DNA of 64,000 nucleotides. Source: Bacteroides fragilis (GTDB lineage: Bacteria > Bacteroidota > Bacteroidia > Bacteroidales > Bacteroidaceae). The DNA lies in NCBI RefSeq assembly GCF_019583405.1, contig NZ_SZUU01000001.1, positions 558,001 to 622,000 on the forward strand, given 5' to 3'. Both the position numbers and the translations under genes were made by a program. The notes under the pieces are model-generated. The model ran no database searches. It saw only the letters and a list, made by a program, of their open reading frames with translations, and was not told the origin of the DNA. Shown here piece by piece: positions 1 through 8,067 of the stretch (positions within the stretch are counted from its first letter, which is position 1; every line of letters begins with the position of its first letter).

Positions 1-2
1 CT

Positions 3-197
3 GCAAAGGAGTATTCCGTTAAAGCAAAGTTCGTGTTTGAAGGAACCTTCACCGTAAAGGCTCACGATAAGGTACAAGCCCGCGAATATGTAGAAAAGCA
101 CTGCGGGCTGGTTCTCGGAGGCGATATTCATACAACGCTCCCGGATGAAATTATAGATTGGAATTTTAGTGTTCACCCTCAAAAAATAGTTAGATGA
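3..197 (+). CDS. Hypothetical phage protein, C-terminal part
   Basis: An open frame runs in from the left edge and ends at TGA 195-197, overlapping the next ATG at 194 (ATGA). The visible 64 residues contain alternating charged and hydrophobic stretches (YSVKAKFVFEGTF, VQAREYVEKHCG) suggesting a small alpha/beta fold. I do not recognise the family. The four-base overlap indicates translational coupling with the next gene. The N-terminus lies outside the window. Confidence 0.6.
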   Translation, partial: AKEYSVKAKFVFEGTFTVKAHDKVQAREYVEKHCGLVLGGDIHTTLPDEIIDWNFSVHPQKIVR

Positions 198-952
198 CAA
201 AGAAACCTTTTATCCCACGTATGGGCGTGCAGAAGAATGCCGCCCAAGCGCAAAAGGCTGTTTCCATAAAGGAAGCTGCCTTGCGCAAAATAATGATTGA
301 AACCGGAGGTATGGAAAGAATCAATGAGTTGCTTTCTGCCGGTTATCTCCTTCAATCCTTCGCCGCTACATTCTTTGAAGAAGCGGACTACCTTCTTGAA
401 AAGTACGGCTTGAAAATGGGACAGATGAAAATGTTGTTCAATAAGGCCCAGCGAGGCAATGACGACTACTTCAATGCCTTTTCCAAGCTAATGACCGAAA
501 CGAGCAAAGGAGCCAATACAAACATGCTATGGGCACAACACGCCGACCGTTTACGCGAAGTTTTCTACGCTAATTTCCCCAGTTTCAAGAAGGACTGGGA
601 ACCCAAGACGGAAGGAATTGAAAAGCTGCTGGCCGAACTGAAAGAAGATGTCAAGAACAACCCAATGCCTAAGAACATGACTAAAGATGAAGAAATTGCT
701 TGGATTTTGAAAGAGGCTCACGGAGAAGATAACCTTGAAAAGCTCCAAGCGATTATCAACGAAGGGGAAATCGAACAAACAGAGAAGCTAAAGGAAAGCA
801 TAGTTGCCCATTTCCAAGAGGTGTGCAGTGCTTCTTATTCCTTCCGGGATATTCTTAACAATCTCGATGACGAAGCGATTCAAGAGGAAATTATCAAGTG
901 GGCAAGGTGCAACTTTTTAAGATTACAAATTATTGGAGAGAAAGGGGAATGA
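194..952 (+). CDS. Hypothetical phage protein, helical, 252 aa
   Basis: An ATG overlaps the previous stop codon. The protein is predicted mostly helical and strongly charged, with no membrane segment or signal peptide. The C-terminal half (from about residue 150) is rich in K/E and could form coiled coil. No family is recognised. It is the second gene of a tightly packed rightward operon with the ASCH protein and resolvase further on, so a role in early or middle phage DNA metabolism is possible, but that is only context. Confidence 0.7.
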   Translation: MTKKPFIPRMGVQKNAAQAQKAVSIKEAALRKIMIETGGMERINELLSAGYLLQSFAATFFEEADYLLEKYGLKMGQMKMLFNKAQRGNDDYFNAFSKLMTETSKGANTNMLWAQHADRLREVFYANFPSFKKDWEPKTEGIEKLLAELKEDVKNNPMPKNMTKDEEIAWILKEAHGEDNLEKLQAIINEGEIEQTEKLKESIVAHFQEVCSASYSFRDILNNLDDEAIQEEIIKWARCNFLRLQIIGEKGE

Positions 953-953
953 T

Positions 954-1085
954 ATGCTTGAAATTCTGAAATTTATATTCACTGATTTTTGGCATTGGAT
1001 TGGGACGGTAATATTGGTTGCCGTTCTTGCATCCGCTCGCTTATTTGATGTCTATTTAGGAAATAAGAACGACAAAAAAGATTGA
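954..1085 (+). CDS. Small single-span membrane protein, 43 aa
   Basis: ATG 954 opens one base after the previous stop codon. The frame encodes 43 residues with one hydrophobic segment (WIGTVILVAVLASARLF, about residues 15-31) flanked by a charged C-terminal tail (GNKNDKKD). The gene is too short for most gene callers but fits exactly between its neighbours, ending just before the ASCH gene start. The function is unknown. Confidence 0.6.
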   Translation: MLEILKFIFTDFWHWIGTVILVAVLASARLFDVYLGNKNDKKD

Positions 1086-1087
1086 TT

Positions 1088-1501
1088 ATGATACATAAGG
1101 TTATAACAGTAAAACAACCGTGGGCAAGTCTCATTGTTCAAGGCTTAAAACCTATTGAAAACCGAACTTGGAAATGCCCTAACAAGTATATCGGAAAACG
1201 AATATTGATTCATGCCGGAGCGACGCCTGTTAGAGAAGGTTGGGACGCTTTAACCCACAAACAACGCCTTTTCCTTCCGGTTGAAATACCGATTAAAAAG
1301 TTGCCGACATCGGCCATTATTGGAAGTGTGGAAATTGTATGTTGTGTTCAGAACCATCCTTCCATTTGGGCAGAAAAAGGCGTTTATAACTGGGTGCTGG
1401 CTAACCCGATATTTTTTGACAAACCGATTGAAGGGGTAAAAGGGAAATTGAGCTTTTGGGAATACGAATTACCGGAAGAATACGAAAGGGGGCAAGAATG
1501 A
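1088..1501 (+). CDS. ASCH-domain protein
   Basis: A 137-residue protein beginning MIHKVITVKQPWASLIVQG. This N-terminus, with 'KQPWA..I..G.K..ENRTW', is typical of ASCH domains (PUA-like RNA- or modified-nucleoside-binding fold; E. coli YqfB is an N4-acetylcytidine amidohydrolase of this fold). The central IIGSVEIV strand and the C-terminal KLSFWEYEL also fit. ATG 1088 is chosen over the in-frame TTG at 1082, which would overlap the previous gene. It lies in the same operon segment as a resolvase and shortly before a putative DNA-hypermodification cluster, so it may bind or process modified nucleotides; this is inference. Confidence 0.8.
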   Translation: MIHKVITVKQPWASLIVQGLKPIENRTWKCPNKYIGKRILIHAGATPVREGWDALTHKQRLFLPVEIPIKKLPTSAIIGSVEIVCCVQNHPSIWAEKGVYNWVLANPIFFDKPIEGVKGKLSFWEYELPEEYERGQE

Positions 1502-1851
1502 TGCGCATAGCAATTGTTGGGCATGGGCAGGCGATAGAGTTTGACCCGGAAAGCAAAGAAGCCCTTTCACGTGCAGCCGCGGCCTTCAATATGTCTGTTG
1601 AAAAACTCAAAGAAGAAATTCAAAGGCTACTGCAAAGGCAACAAATGTCGCAGGAACTTGAGGAACTTGAAAAACTCGGAGAACTTGCAAAGATAGCCGC
1701 CGCATGGATTGAGGAATTAAACTACGAGTTCGTCAACACCCGAAAAAAGCGTGTTTATTGCTCCTACAAGCCTAATCTGCATAAGCCGGATAAAAGGCGT
1801 TGTTTTAAGCCTAAACCCTATTGGCAAAGAATACGAAGCAACCCGCGCTGA
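1498..1851 (+). CDS. Hypothetical phage protein, 117 aa
   Basis: The start is placed at ATG 1498 (or the adjacent ATG 1501), which overlaps the stop of the ASCH gene. A longer upstream start at 1456 would lie deep within that gene. The product begins with a beta segment (MRIAIVGHGQAIEF) followed by helices including a Q/E-rich coiled-coil-like stretch at about residues 37-65, and ends in a basic, aromatic tail (KPKPYWQRIRSNPR). The family is not recognised; the basic tail could contact nucleic acid. Confidence 0.65.
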   Translation: MMRIAIVGHGQAIEFDPESKEALSRAAAAFNMSVEKLKEEIQRLLQRQQMSQELEELEKLGELAKIAAAWIEELNYEFVNTRKKRVYCSYKPNLHKPDKRRCFKPKPYWQRIRSNPR

Positions 1852-2033
1852 CTTTTGGGAGGAAAAGAGGGGGACTATAGGGGGTGATAAAGTGGGCGTA
1901 CATACGTGTGTGTATATGCGCATGTGCGTGCGAGGTCAAAAACTCCTTTTCCACTTCTGAAAAGATGTACCTGACCAATTAAACGCCTAAAATGTGCATA
2001 AATTATACATAAAACATTAATATTCAGATAATT
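1852..2033. other. Non-coding gap with 37-bp alternating purine-pyrimidine tract
   Basis: No open frame of note is present. Positions 1896-1932 alternate purine and pyrimidine without a single break for 37 bases, a sequence class able to adopt left-handed Z-DNA under negative supercoiling. The remainder is AT-rich towards 2,034 and probably holds the leader of the resolvase gene; no clear TAnnTTTG box was found. Confidence 0.6.
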
Positions 2034-2537
2034 ATGATAAGACCAAAGAAAAAGATTGATGCCATAATAGGCATTGACCCGGACGTTGAAAAGAACGGGG
2101 TTGCCTACCTCGAATGTGGAAGCAAAATATTGGAGATTTCCGCCCTTTCTTTCCCCGACCTGTTAGATTACTTGCGTTACAGCAAAAGACGCGCAGAAAC
2201 CACAGGAAAGAACCTTCTTGTTGTCGTAGAAGCTGGGTACATGAACAAGGGGAATTGGCATCTAAATCCGAAAGACACAAAAGCTGTTGCCGCCGCTAAA
2301 GGAAACCACACCGGAAGAAACCACGAGACAGCCCACAAGATTGTTGAAATGTGCCGGCACTGGCAAATAGACGTCGATGAAGTTAAGCCGTTAACCAAAT
2401 ACTGGAAAGGAAAGGACAAAAAGATTACCCATGAAGAACTTGCTAAGTTTACCGGAATAACAGGACACACAAATCAAGAAGGCCGTGACGCTGCATTACT
2501 CGCATGGGTTTACGCTGGTTTTTCGATAAAACTTTAA
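2034..2537 (+). CDS. RuvC-like Holliday junction resolvase
   Basis: A 167-residue protein with the RNase H-like layout of phage RuvC-type resolvases. A first acidic residue lies in IIGIDPDVEKNGVA (strand 1), an acidic residue in LLVVVEAGYMNKGNW (strand 4), and a C-terminal acidic helix in GRDAALLAWVY. Such enzymes cut branched DNA before or during packaging. The length is close to that of bacterial RuvC. It is the last gene before a terminator/promoter module at 2,534-2,602. Confidence 0.8.
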   Translation: MIRPKKKIDAIIGIDPDVEKNGVAYLECGSKILEISALSFPDLLDYLRYSKRRAETTGKNLLVVVEAGYMNKGNWHLNPKDTKAVAAAKGNHTGRNHETAHKIVEMCRHWQIDVDEVKPLTKYWKGKDKKITHEELAKFTGITGHTNQEGRDAALLAWVYAGFSIKL

Positions 2538-2602
2538 TTAAATAATTACTATTAAACATAGCCCGTAAACGCTTCTAATGTAAACGTTTTGGGCTATTTT
2601 TG
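2534..2602 (+). promoter_or_regulatory. Late-type promoter module A (with hairpin terminator of the upstream gene)
   Basis: TTAATTAA at 2534-2541 is followed exactly 61 bases later (start to start) by TATTTTTG (2595-2602), matching the Bacteroides -7 box TAnnTTTG. Between them lies a hairpin AGCCC..AAACG / CGTTT..GGGCT (2560-2595). It contains the motif CTTCTAATGTAA and is followed by a T-run, so it can also end transcription of the resolvase gene. The same arrangement precedes 17,749 and 37,659. ATG 2620 is 86 bases from TTAATTAA. There is no -33 TTG, suggesting an activator is needed. Confidence 0.55.
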
Positions 2603-2619
2603 TTCAAAAACAGCAATTT

Positions 2620-3405
2620 ATGAAAACAGAACAGGTTAAACTATCGCAGGTTAAAGCTAACAAAGCCAACCCGCGCACCATCACTTCGGATAAATTCACG
2701 AAGTTGGTAAACTCTATTTTGGTGTTCCCAAAGATGCTTGAATTGCGTCCAATTGTCGTTGATAACAAGATGCTTTCCCTTGGCGGTAACATGAGAGGAA
2801 ACGCCTTAAAAGCTATCGCAAAGATGACACCGGAAGAAGTTGCAACACGGCTATCCTCCCTTGCAGACTTTCAGAGCAAAAGCAAGCCCGAACGTGACAA
2901 GCTTGTTGAGTATTGGGGGAAATGGCTGGAAGCTCCTTTTGCTTTCATCATTAAGGCGAACGAATTGACGGAAGATGAAAAGAAACAGTTCATCGTGAAA
3001 GACAATGTTTCATACGGTCAATGGGATTACGATTTGTTGGCAAATACTTTCGACAACAAGAAACTCGAAGATTGGGGAATGGACGTTTGGCAGGCCGCGC
3101 CTGTTGCCTTTACTCCGATGCAGCCAGCCGCCTCAAATTCTTCTCCTGCACCTTCTCAGCCGGACGAAAGCGAAGATGACGGAAAAGGAACCACGATACC
3201 CGCAGGGAACCTTCCGCCGGAACTGCAAGGACTTGACTTGACCCCCGCAGAGCTTCCGAAGCTACAAGGCGATGACAATACACCTATGGAGCGTATTATC
3301 ATAACCTACCCAAAAGACCGCTTGCCGGAGCTTCTTGCGCTTCTTGGTATGTCATCCATCGACAAAGTTGTGTATCGCATTGACGAAATCATTCCCGAAG
3401 ATTAA
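2620..3405 (+). CDS. ParB/sulfiredoxin-like domain protein
   Basis: A 261-residue protein. The N-terminal half matches the ParB-like nuclease/sulfiredoxin fold: NPRTITSDKFTKLVNSI, then RPIVVDNKMLSLGGNMRGNALKAI, the 'P.vvd..g.i.gGnmR..Al' core. The middle contains DNVSYGQWDYDLLANTF, common in phage ParB-like proteins next to terminase genes. A low-complexity linker rich in P, S and D (about 165-190) precedes a small C-terminal domain. It probably binds or nicks phage DNA, or works with DNA-modifying enzymes; in phages such genes often neighbour base-modification clusters, as here. Confidence 0.8.
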   Translation: MKTEQVKLSQVKANKANPRTITSDKFTKLVNSILVFPKMLELRPIVVDNKMLSLGGNMRGNALKAIAKMTPEEVATRLSSLADFQSKSKPERDKLVEYWGKWLEAPFAFIIKANELTEDEKKQFIVKDNVSYGQWDYDLLANTFDNKKLEDWGMDVWQAAPVAFTPMQPAASNSSPAPSQPDESEDDGKGTTIPAGNLPPELQGLDLTPAELPKLQGDDNTPMERIIITYPKDRLPELLALLGMSSIDKVVYRIDEIIPED

Positions 3406-3409
3406 CGCC

Positions 3410-4084
3410 ATGACCTACGAAGAATACATACAGTACCACAACGGCGGGGATGCAGGGGTTGAGGAAAAGATGATTGCTTCACTCGCAAAGCACTTCGGCC
3501 TATCAAGGTGGGACAGCTTTCGGCTGGCGTATTACTACGCAACCACCTACCACATTCCAAGTGCTTTAATGCTCCTTCAAAACCACCGGACACCGAAGTA
3601 TGAACTCAAATTCCGTACTGACAGACGATACGTGAGAATTGGCGATACCTTCGACCGGATAATGCGCGAACTTTCCCCAAGCCTTCTTGAAGAACTTGAC
3701 AAGGCCACGACTACGACAGAGCAATACAAGGTTGTTAGCGGCTGGTATTACTTCGGGCGATACGCCGCGTTTCTTTTCCTCGAAGTCTGGGCGAAGTTAA
3801 GTGGGAAGCAAATAGTTGATGACCTTGCGCTTAAATTCGAGCCGGATGAGAACTATACAAAGGGCGCGGAGATAATTGCGGAAACGCAAAATCGCGAGAA
3901 ATTAACTGCCTTCATAGAACGGGCGAAAGTTGATGCAAACGACAATGTATTTGCGCTGGAAACGAGCCTATGCGCTGTTGCTAAATTGCAGAAAGGCACG
4001 CGCTGGAATGGCTTCTACACAGAGCGTCTTTTGGACGATGTTAAGGGGTGCCAATGGGAAAACTTAATTATCAAGCTCTTATGA
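3410..4084 (+). CDS. Helical protein resembling the HMUDK helical domain / aGPT-Pplase family
   Basis: A 224-residue all-helical protein. Start ATG 3410 is chosen, four bases after the ParB stop; the longer start at 3335 would overlap it. Conserved-looking blocks are FRTDRRYVRIGDTFDRIM, GWYYFGRYAAFLFLEVW and ETSLCAVAKLQKGTRW..GFYTER. They resemble, from memory, the helical domain associated with phage 5-hydroxymethyl-dU DNA kinases (earlier named alpha-glutamyl/putrescinyl thymine pyrophosphorylase). It overlaps the P-loop kinase by ATGA; in some phages such a domain is part of the same polypeptide. The assignment needs a profile search to confirm. Confidence 0.5.
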   Translation: MTYEEYIQYHNGGDAGVEEKMIASLAKHFGLSRWDSFRLAYYYATTYHIPSALMLLQNHRTPKYELKFRTDRRYVRIGDTFDRIMRELSPSLLEELDKATTTTEQYKVVSGWYYFGRYAAFLFLEVWAKLSGKQIVDDLALKFEPDENYTKGAEIIAETQNREKLTAFIERAKVDANDNVFALETSLCAVAKLQKGTRWNGFYTERLLDDVKGCQWENLIIKLL

Positions 4085-4629
4085 AAACTTGCGTATTTAT
4101 AACCGGGACAAATAGTGTTGGAAAGACAACGCTTTCCAAAGCTCTGATACAACGGTTTGGCGGTATCAAAGAAACAACAAAGGAACTGACTTTCTGCAAC
4201 GATAGCCGCGTTTGTTTCGCCGGACGTTACAAGGATGAAACCCGCTACGGCGGTGTTGATACATTCAACTGCACCCGCGTTCTTCCTGATGTTGTTGCGA
4301 AAGGTCTTGAAAGTTGTGAAGTCGTTTTCTGTGAAGGCTCGTATCTCGATACCTTCGGGATGAACCTTACCGATGCAATGTTCAAGGCTCAAAAACATTT
4401 GGTTGTATTCCTCTACGCCGATGGCGCGGTGCTTCATTCCCGGCTTCTCGGACGTGGAAAGGTAGGACTTTCAGACATGACTATGCCGAAGCAAAAGAAC
4501 GCTTGTAAGGCGGCAAGGAAATGGGCTGAAATTGGTGTTCCGGTGATGTGCTTCGATACAGGAAAGATTTCTTTGGATGAAGAAATTGAAACGGTCTACA
4601 ACAAAGTTTTGAGCCTCTTGGCATCCTAA
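4081..4629 (+). CDS. P-loop kinase, 5-hmdU DNA kinase-like
   Basis: A 182-residue P-loop NTPase. Walker A is GTNSVGKTT at about residues 9-17. A 'G.Y....YGG.D' block (AGRYKDETRYGGVDTF) and an acidic Walker B-like VVFCEG follow, and the C-terminal half has a lid-like arginine region (LHSRLLGRGK). ATG 4081 overlaps the stop of the helical gene and puts Walker A at the N-terminus, better than the upstream start at 4048. Together with the helical protein it resembles phage 5-hydroxymethyldeoxyuridine DNA kinases, which phosphorylate hmdU in DNA before amino acid or amine addition. A different nucleotide kinase is the alternative. Confidence 0.6.
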   Translation: MKTCVFITGTNSVGKTTLSKALIQRFGGIKETTKELTFCNDSRVCFAGRYKDETRYGGVDTFNCTRVLPDVVAKGLESCEVVFCEGSYLDTFGMNLTDAMFKAQKHLVVFLYADGAVLHSRLLGRGKVGLSDMTMPKQKNACKAARKWAEIGVPVMCFDTGKISLDEEIETVYNKVLSLLAS

Positions 4630-4656
4630 TGAGTATTAACCTAAAGATTGAATATC

Positions 4657-5904
4657 ATGCCACAAAAGTATTATCAATCACCGCGTTGGAGCAACGAAAT
4701 TGCGGATTGCTCCATGCCGATGACATTTGACACATATAGCAACTGTTCATTTGGTTGCTTGTATTGCTTCTCCCAATTCCAGCGAGGAATAGGCAACCCG
4801 AAAGAAACGTATCTGCATAAAGATGTCCGTGGCGTTTCCGTAGACCGGGTGAAGAAGATGTTTACTGACCCGGACAAATACGGCGGGCAGTTCGCCGAAT
4901 ACATCAAGCAACGGAAAGTTATGCAATGGGGCGGTTTATCCGACCAATTCGATGGTTTTGAGCGCACCCGTGGAGTTACCCTTGAATTGCTCCATTTCTT
5001 CAAAGAAATCAATTATCCGTTGTGCTTCTCAACAAAGGCCACTTGGTTCACTAAGGATGACCGCTACATGGAACTGATACGCGGCCAAAGGAATTGGAAT
5101 TTCAAGTTTTCCATTATCACGCTGAACGAACAGAAGGCGCATATCATCGAGAAGGGCGTACCATCGCCCAAGGAACGTCTTGACGCGCTGGAAAGGATTG
5201 CGAAAGCGGATGCAGGCGGCGCAACTCTACGGCTTCGGCCTTTCATCATCGGAGTATCAACGCCGACATATCTTGACCTCATTCGCGAAGCTGCCAACAG
5301 AGGCGCAACGGCCATGAGCACAGAGTTCTTTTGCGTGGAGCAACGAAGCCCGACGCTGAAAGCCTTTATGCCTACCTTCAACGAGCTATGCGGGTTTGAC
5401 GTGATGGAGTTCTACCGCAAATATAGCATTTCATCCGGCTATCTCCGTTTGAACCGGAAAGTAAAAGAACCCTTCTTCCGCAACATGAAAGCACTGTGCG
5501 AAGAAGTCGGGATGCGCTTCTACGTTTCTGATGCCCATTTCAAAGAATTGTGCTGCAATGGCTCATGCTGCGGCCTTCCTTCTTCCTGGAACTATTCGCG
5601 CGGCCAATGGTGCGAGGCGTTGCAGATAGCCAAAGCGAAAGGTTTTGTTCATTGGCCGGACATCAAAGATGACATCGAAAAGCTCGTTGGTAGCTTTGAA
5701 TGGATTCGTGCCATCGGCTTCAACACTAACAGTTCGGAGAAGAAGGCGAAGTTTGATACCATGACAATGGCCGATTATATGCGCTGGCTTTGGAACAACC
5801 CGCAGGCCGGGCAAAGCCCGTACAAGCTATTTGAAGGCATCTTGCTTCCGGTTGGGAAGGATGAAAACGAGGATTTAATCTATCAGTATAACGGTCACGA
5901 TTGA
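4657..5904 (+). CDS. Radical SAM enzyme
   Basis: A 415-residue protein starting at ATG 4657; the TTG at 4648 is less likely. The motif CSFGCLYC (C-x3-C-x2-C, about residues 30-37) binds the 4Fe-4S cluster of radical SAM enzymes. Later cysteines CCNGSCCG (about 300) may ligate a second cluster. The order and spacing resemble the spore photoproduct lyase-like branch, but I cannot name the substrate. It follows the hmdU-kinase-like pair directly. In some phages a radical SAM enzyme rearranges the hypermodified thymidine side chain, so a DNA base or nucleotide substrate is a reasonable guess. Confidence 0.7.
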   Translation: MPQKYYQSPRWSNEIADCSMPMTFDTYSNCSFGCLYCFSQFQRGIGNPKETYLHKDVRGVSVDRVKKMFTDPDKYGGQFAEYIKQRKVMQWGGLSDQFDGFERTRGVTLELLHFFKEINYPLCFSTKATWFTKDDRYMELIRGQRNWNFKFSIITLNEQKAHIIEKGVPSPKERLDALERIAKADAGGATLRLRPFIIGVSTPTYLDLIREAANRGATAMSTEFFCVEQRSPTLKAFMPTFNELCGFDVMEFYRKYSISSGYLRLNRKVKEPFFRNMKALCEEVGMRFYVSDAHFKELCCNGSCCGLPSSWNYSRGQWCEALQIAKAKGFVHWPDIKDDIEKLVGSFEWIRAIGFNTNSSEKKAKFDTMTMADYMRWLWNNPQAGQSPYKLFEGILLPVGKDENEDLIYQYNGHD

Positions 5905-5905
5905 T

Positions 5906-6478
5906 ATGGCAGGGACAGAGGGAAAACAAAAGGTCAAAATGAAAGACTACCGGCAAGCACAGATTGTCCGGCTGGATATTATTTCTGAGCTGTACAAACG
6001 CGGGTATTCCTACCGGGATATTCGCGAAGAAGTTATGGCCCGGCTTGGCTTGGTTTCTTATTCTCTGCGCACCGTTAGCAAGGATGTCAACAAACTGTTG
6101 GAGGAATGGCGGGAAACCCGTATTGACAACACAGATTTGGCCTTGCAATTAGAACTTGAAAGGCTGGATGCTATTGTAAAGGAGGCTTGGGCGGCTTGGG
6201 AAAAGTCTAAAACGGACTATGAACGCAAGAAGGCCAAACAACAAGGTATTCCGGGCAATGAAGAAGATAACGGCATTGTTACCGTAAAACTCGAACAACA
6301 GAAAGAAGAAATCATTTGCTACGGTGACCCGCGCTACCTCGATATTATTCATAAGGCATTGATTGAGCGTAGAAAGCTGCTTGGACTGTATGCACCGGAA
6401 AAGAAAGATATTTCCGGTGGTATGTCCTTCGCTGCTCTCTTAATGGAAACAGGGCTTGTCGAAGATGAGAAGGAATGA
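5906..6478 (+). CDS. Terminase small subunit-like protein
   Basis: A 190-residue protein with an N-terminal helix-turn-helix-like region (YRDIREEVMARLGL...TVSKDVNKLL, about 35-70), a central K/E-rich helix and the block GDPRYLDIIHKALIERRKLLGL, typical of phage small-terminase-like proteins. It would recognise the packaging start site and load the large subunit. It starts one base after the radical SAM stop and overlaps the large terminase gene. Confidence 0.75.
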   Translation: MAGTEGKQKVKMKDYRQAQIVRLDIISELYKRGYSYRDIREEVMARLGLVSYSLRTVSKDVNKLLEEWRETRIDNTDLALQLELERLDAIVKEAWAAWEKSKTDYERKKAKQQGIPGNEEDNGIVTVKLEQQKEEIICYGDPRYLDIIHKALIERRKLLGLYAPEKKDISGGMSFAALLMETGLVEDEKE

Positions 6479-8054
6479 GGCTGAAATAAAGAAGCGTGCT
6501 GCGGCCTTGTTTGCATCATGGCGGGCGGATTGGAATAAGTTCATCAAAGAGGCTCTTGGCGTTAACCTTGACGAAGAACAACAGGCCATTGTTACCGCCG
6601 TGCAACATAACAAACTTGTATCTGTTCGTTCCGGGACAGCGCGCGGGAAAGACTTCGTTGCCGCTTGTTGTGCGGTCTGTTGGCTCTATCTAAAACCGCG
6701 CTGGAACACCAAGGGAGAATTGATTGAGAATGCCAAAGTAGCTTTGACGGCTCCGACCGACCGACAGGTGAAAAATATCATGATGCCGGAAGTTTCCCGC
6801 CTTTACAACCGTGCCAAGCGTCGTGGCTTTCTTCTTCCCGGAAAACTGAACGCCTACGACATCAGAACCGACAATGAAGAATGGTTCTTGACCGGGTTCA
6901 AGGCCGACGAAAATAACCATGAGGCGTGGTCGGGGTTCCATGCCGTACACACATTTTTCATCGTAACGGAGGCAACGGGTATTGTTGACGATACGTTCGA
7001 GGCCATCGAAGGTAACTTGCAGGGTGACTCCTGCCTTTTGCTTGTGTTCAACCCTAACACCGTTGTTGGATATGCTGCCCGCAGTCAGAAGGCCAAACGC
7101 TGGAAGAAGTTCTGCCTAAACAGCCTCACGGCTCCCAATGTAAAGTTGAAAAAGACAGTCATTCCCGGCCAAGTAGACTATGAATGGGTGAAAGATAAAG
7201 TTGAAAACTGGTGTACTCCAATTCGCTCGGAAGAAGCGACAGCGAAAGAAGATGATTTTGAATTTGAAGGGCAATGGCTTCGCCCGTCAGACCTTTTCCG
7301 CAAGAAGGTATTGGGGCAATTCCCGAAGGTTGACGAAGATGTTTTAATTCCGATGCAGTGGGTTGAGCTTGCACAGGAACGCTGGAAGCAATACAGCCTT
7401 GGGAACCACAACTATTGTCGTTTGGGCGTGGACGTTGCGGGAATGGGGCGCGACTGCTCTGTTTATTGTTTCCGATACAACAACTACGTTGCCAAGTTCG
7501 ACAAGCACAATTCCGGCGGCAAGGCCGACCACATGAAGGTTGCAGGAAGCATCATACACAAAGTTGAGTATTCAACCGGAACAATGGTATTTATTGATAC
7601 CATCGGAGAAGGCGCAGGCGTATATTCCCGGTGCTTGGAAGTTTGCGACGAGCGAGATTGGAGGGTTGCAAAGCTCAACATCCATAGTTGTAAATACAGC
7701 GAAGGAGCCAAAACCAAAAGCGGCAAGGACTTGACAGACATAACCGGACAATACACCTTCGCCAATATGCGCGCTTTTCTCTTTTGGTGCGTCCGCGATT
7801 GGCTCAACCCGGACAATGGAATGAACGCCATGTTGCCGCCCGGCGGAACCTTCGCCGAAGAAGCAACGGAAATCAAGTGGAGCTTCTTGTCAAACGGGAA
7901 AATAATCATTGAACCCAAAGAGGACATAAAAGACCGCTTGGGCTTCTCTACCGATGAATTTGACGCGCTTGCCAACACCTTCTACCCAGTGCAACTTGTG
8001 CGTGAAGATGACTACGATAGGCATGACGAAGATTTGGAAGATGAACTTTATTAA
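6465..8054 (+). CDS. terL: Terminase large subunit
   Basis: A 529-residue packaging motor. The N-terminal ATPase has a Walker A-like SVRSGTARGKD (about 50) and a Walker B-like FFIVTEATG (about 165). The C-terminal RNase H-like nuclease begins with GVDVAGMGRDCSVYCF (first catalytic Asp), with further acids in FIDTIGEGAG and near FSTDEFDALANTF. The start is set at ATG 6465; the TTG at 6456 is possible. It overlaps the small subunit by 14 bases and is followed by portal, the standard order. Confidence 0.9.
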   Translation: MRRNEAEIKKRAAALFASWRADWNKFIKEALGVNLDEEQQAIVTAVQHNKLVSVRSGTARGKDFVAACCAVCWLYLKPRWNTKGELIENAKVALTAPTDRQVKNIMMPEVSRLYNRAKRRGFLLPGKLNAYDIRTDNEEWFLTGFKADENNHEAWSGFHAVHTFFIVTEATGIVDDTFEAIEGNLQGDSCLLLVFNPNTVVGYAARSQKAKRWKKFCLNSLTAPNVKLKKTVIPGQVDYEWVKDKVENWCTPIRSEEATAKEDDFEFEGQWLRPSDLFRKKVLGQFPKVDEDVLIPMQWVELAQERWKQYSLGNHNYCRLGVDVAGMGRDCSVYCFRYNNYVAKFDKHNSGGKADHMKVAGSIIHKVEYSTGTMVFIDTIGEGAGVYSRCLEVCDERDWRVAKLNIHSCKYSEGAKTKSGKDLTDITGQYTFANMRAFLFWCVRDWLNPDNGMNAMLPPGGTFAEEATEIKWSFLSNGKIIIEPKEDIKDRLGFSTDEFDALANTFYPVQLVREDDYDRHDEDLEDELY

Positions 8055-8067
8055 AAACAGATAGCTT

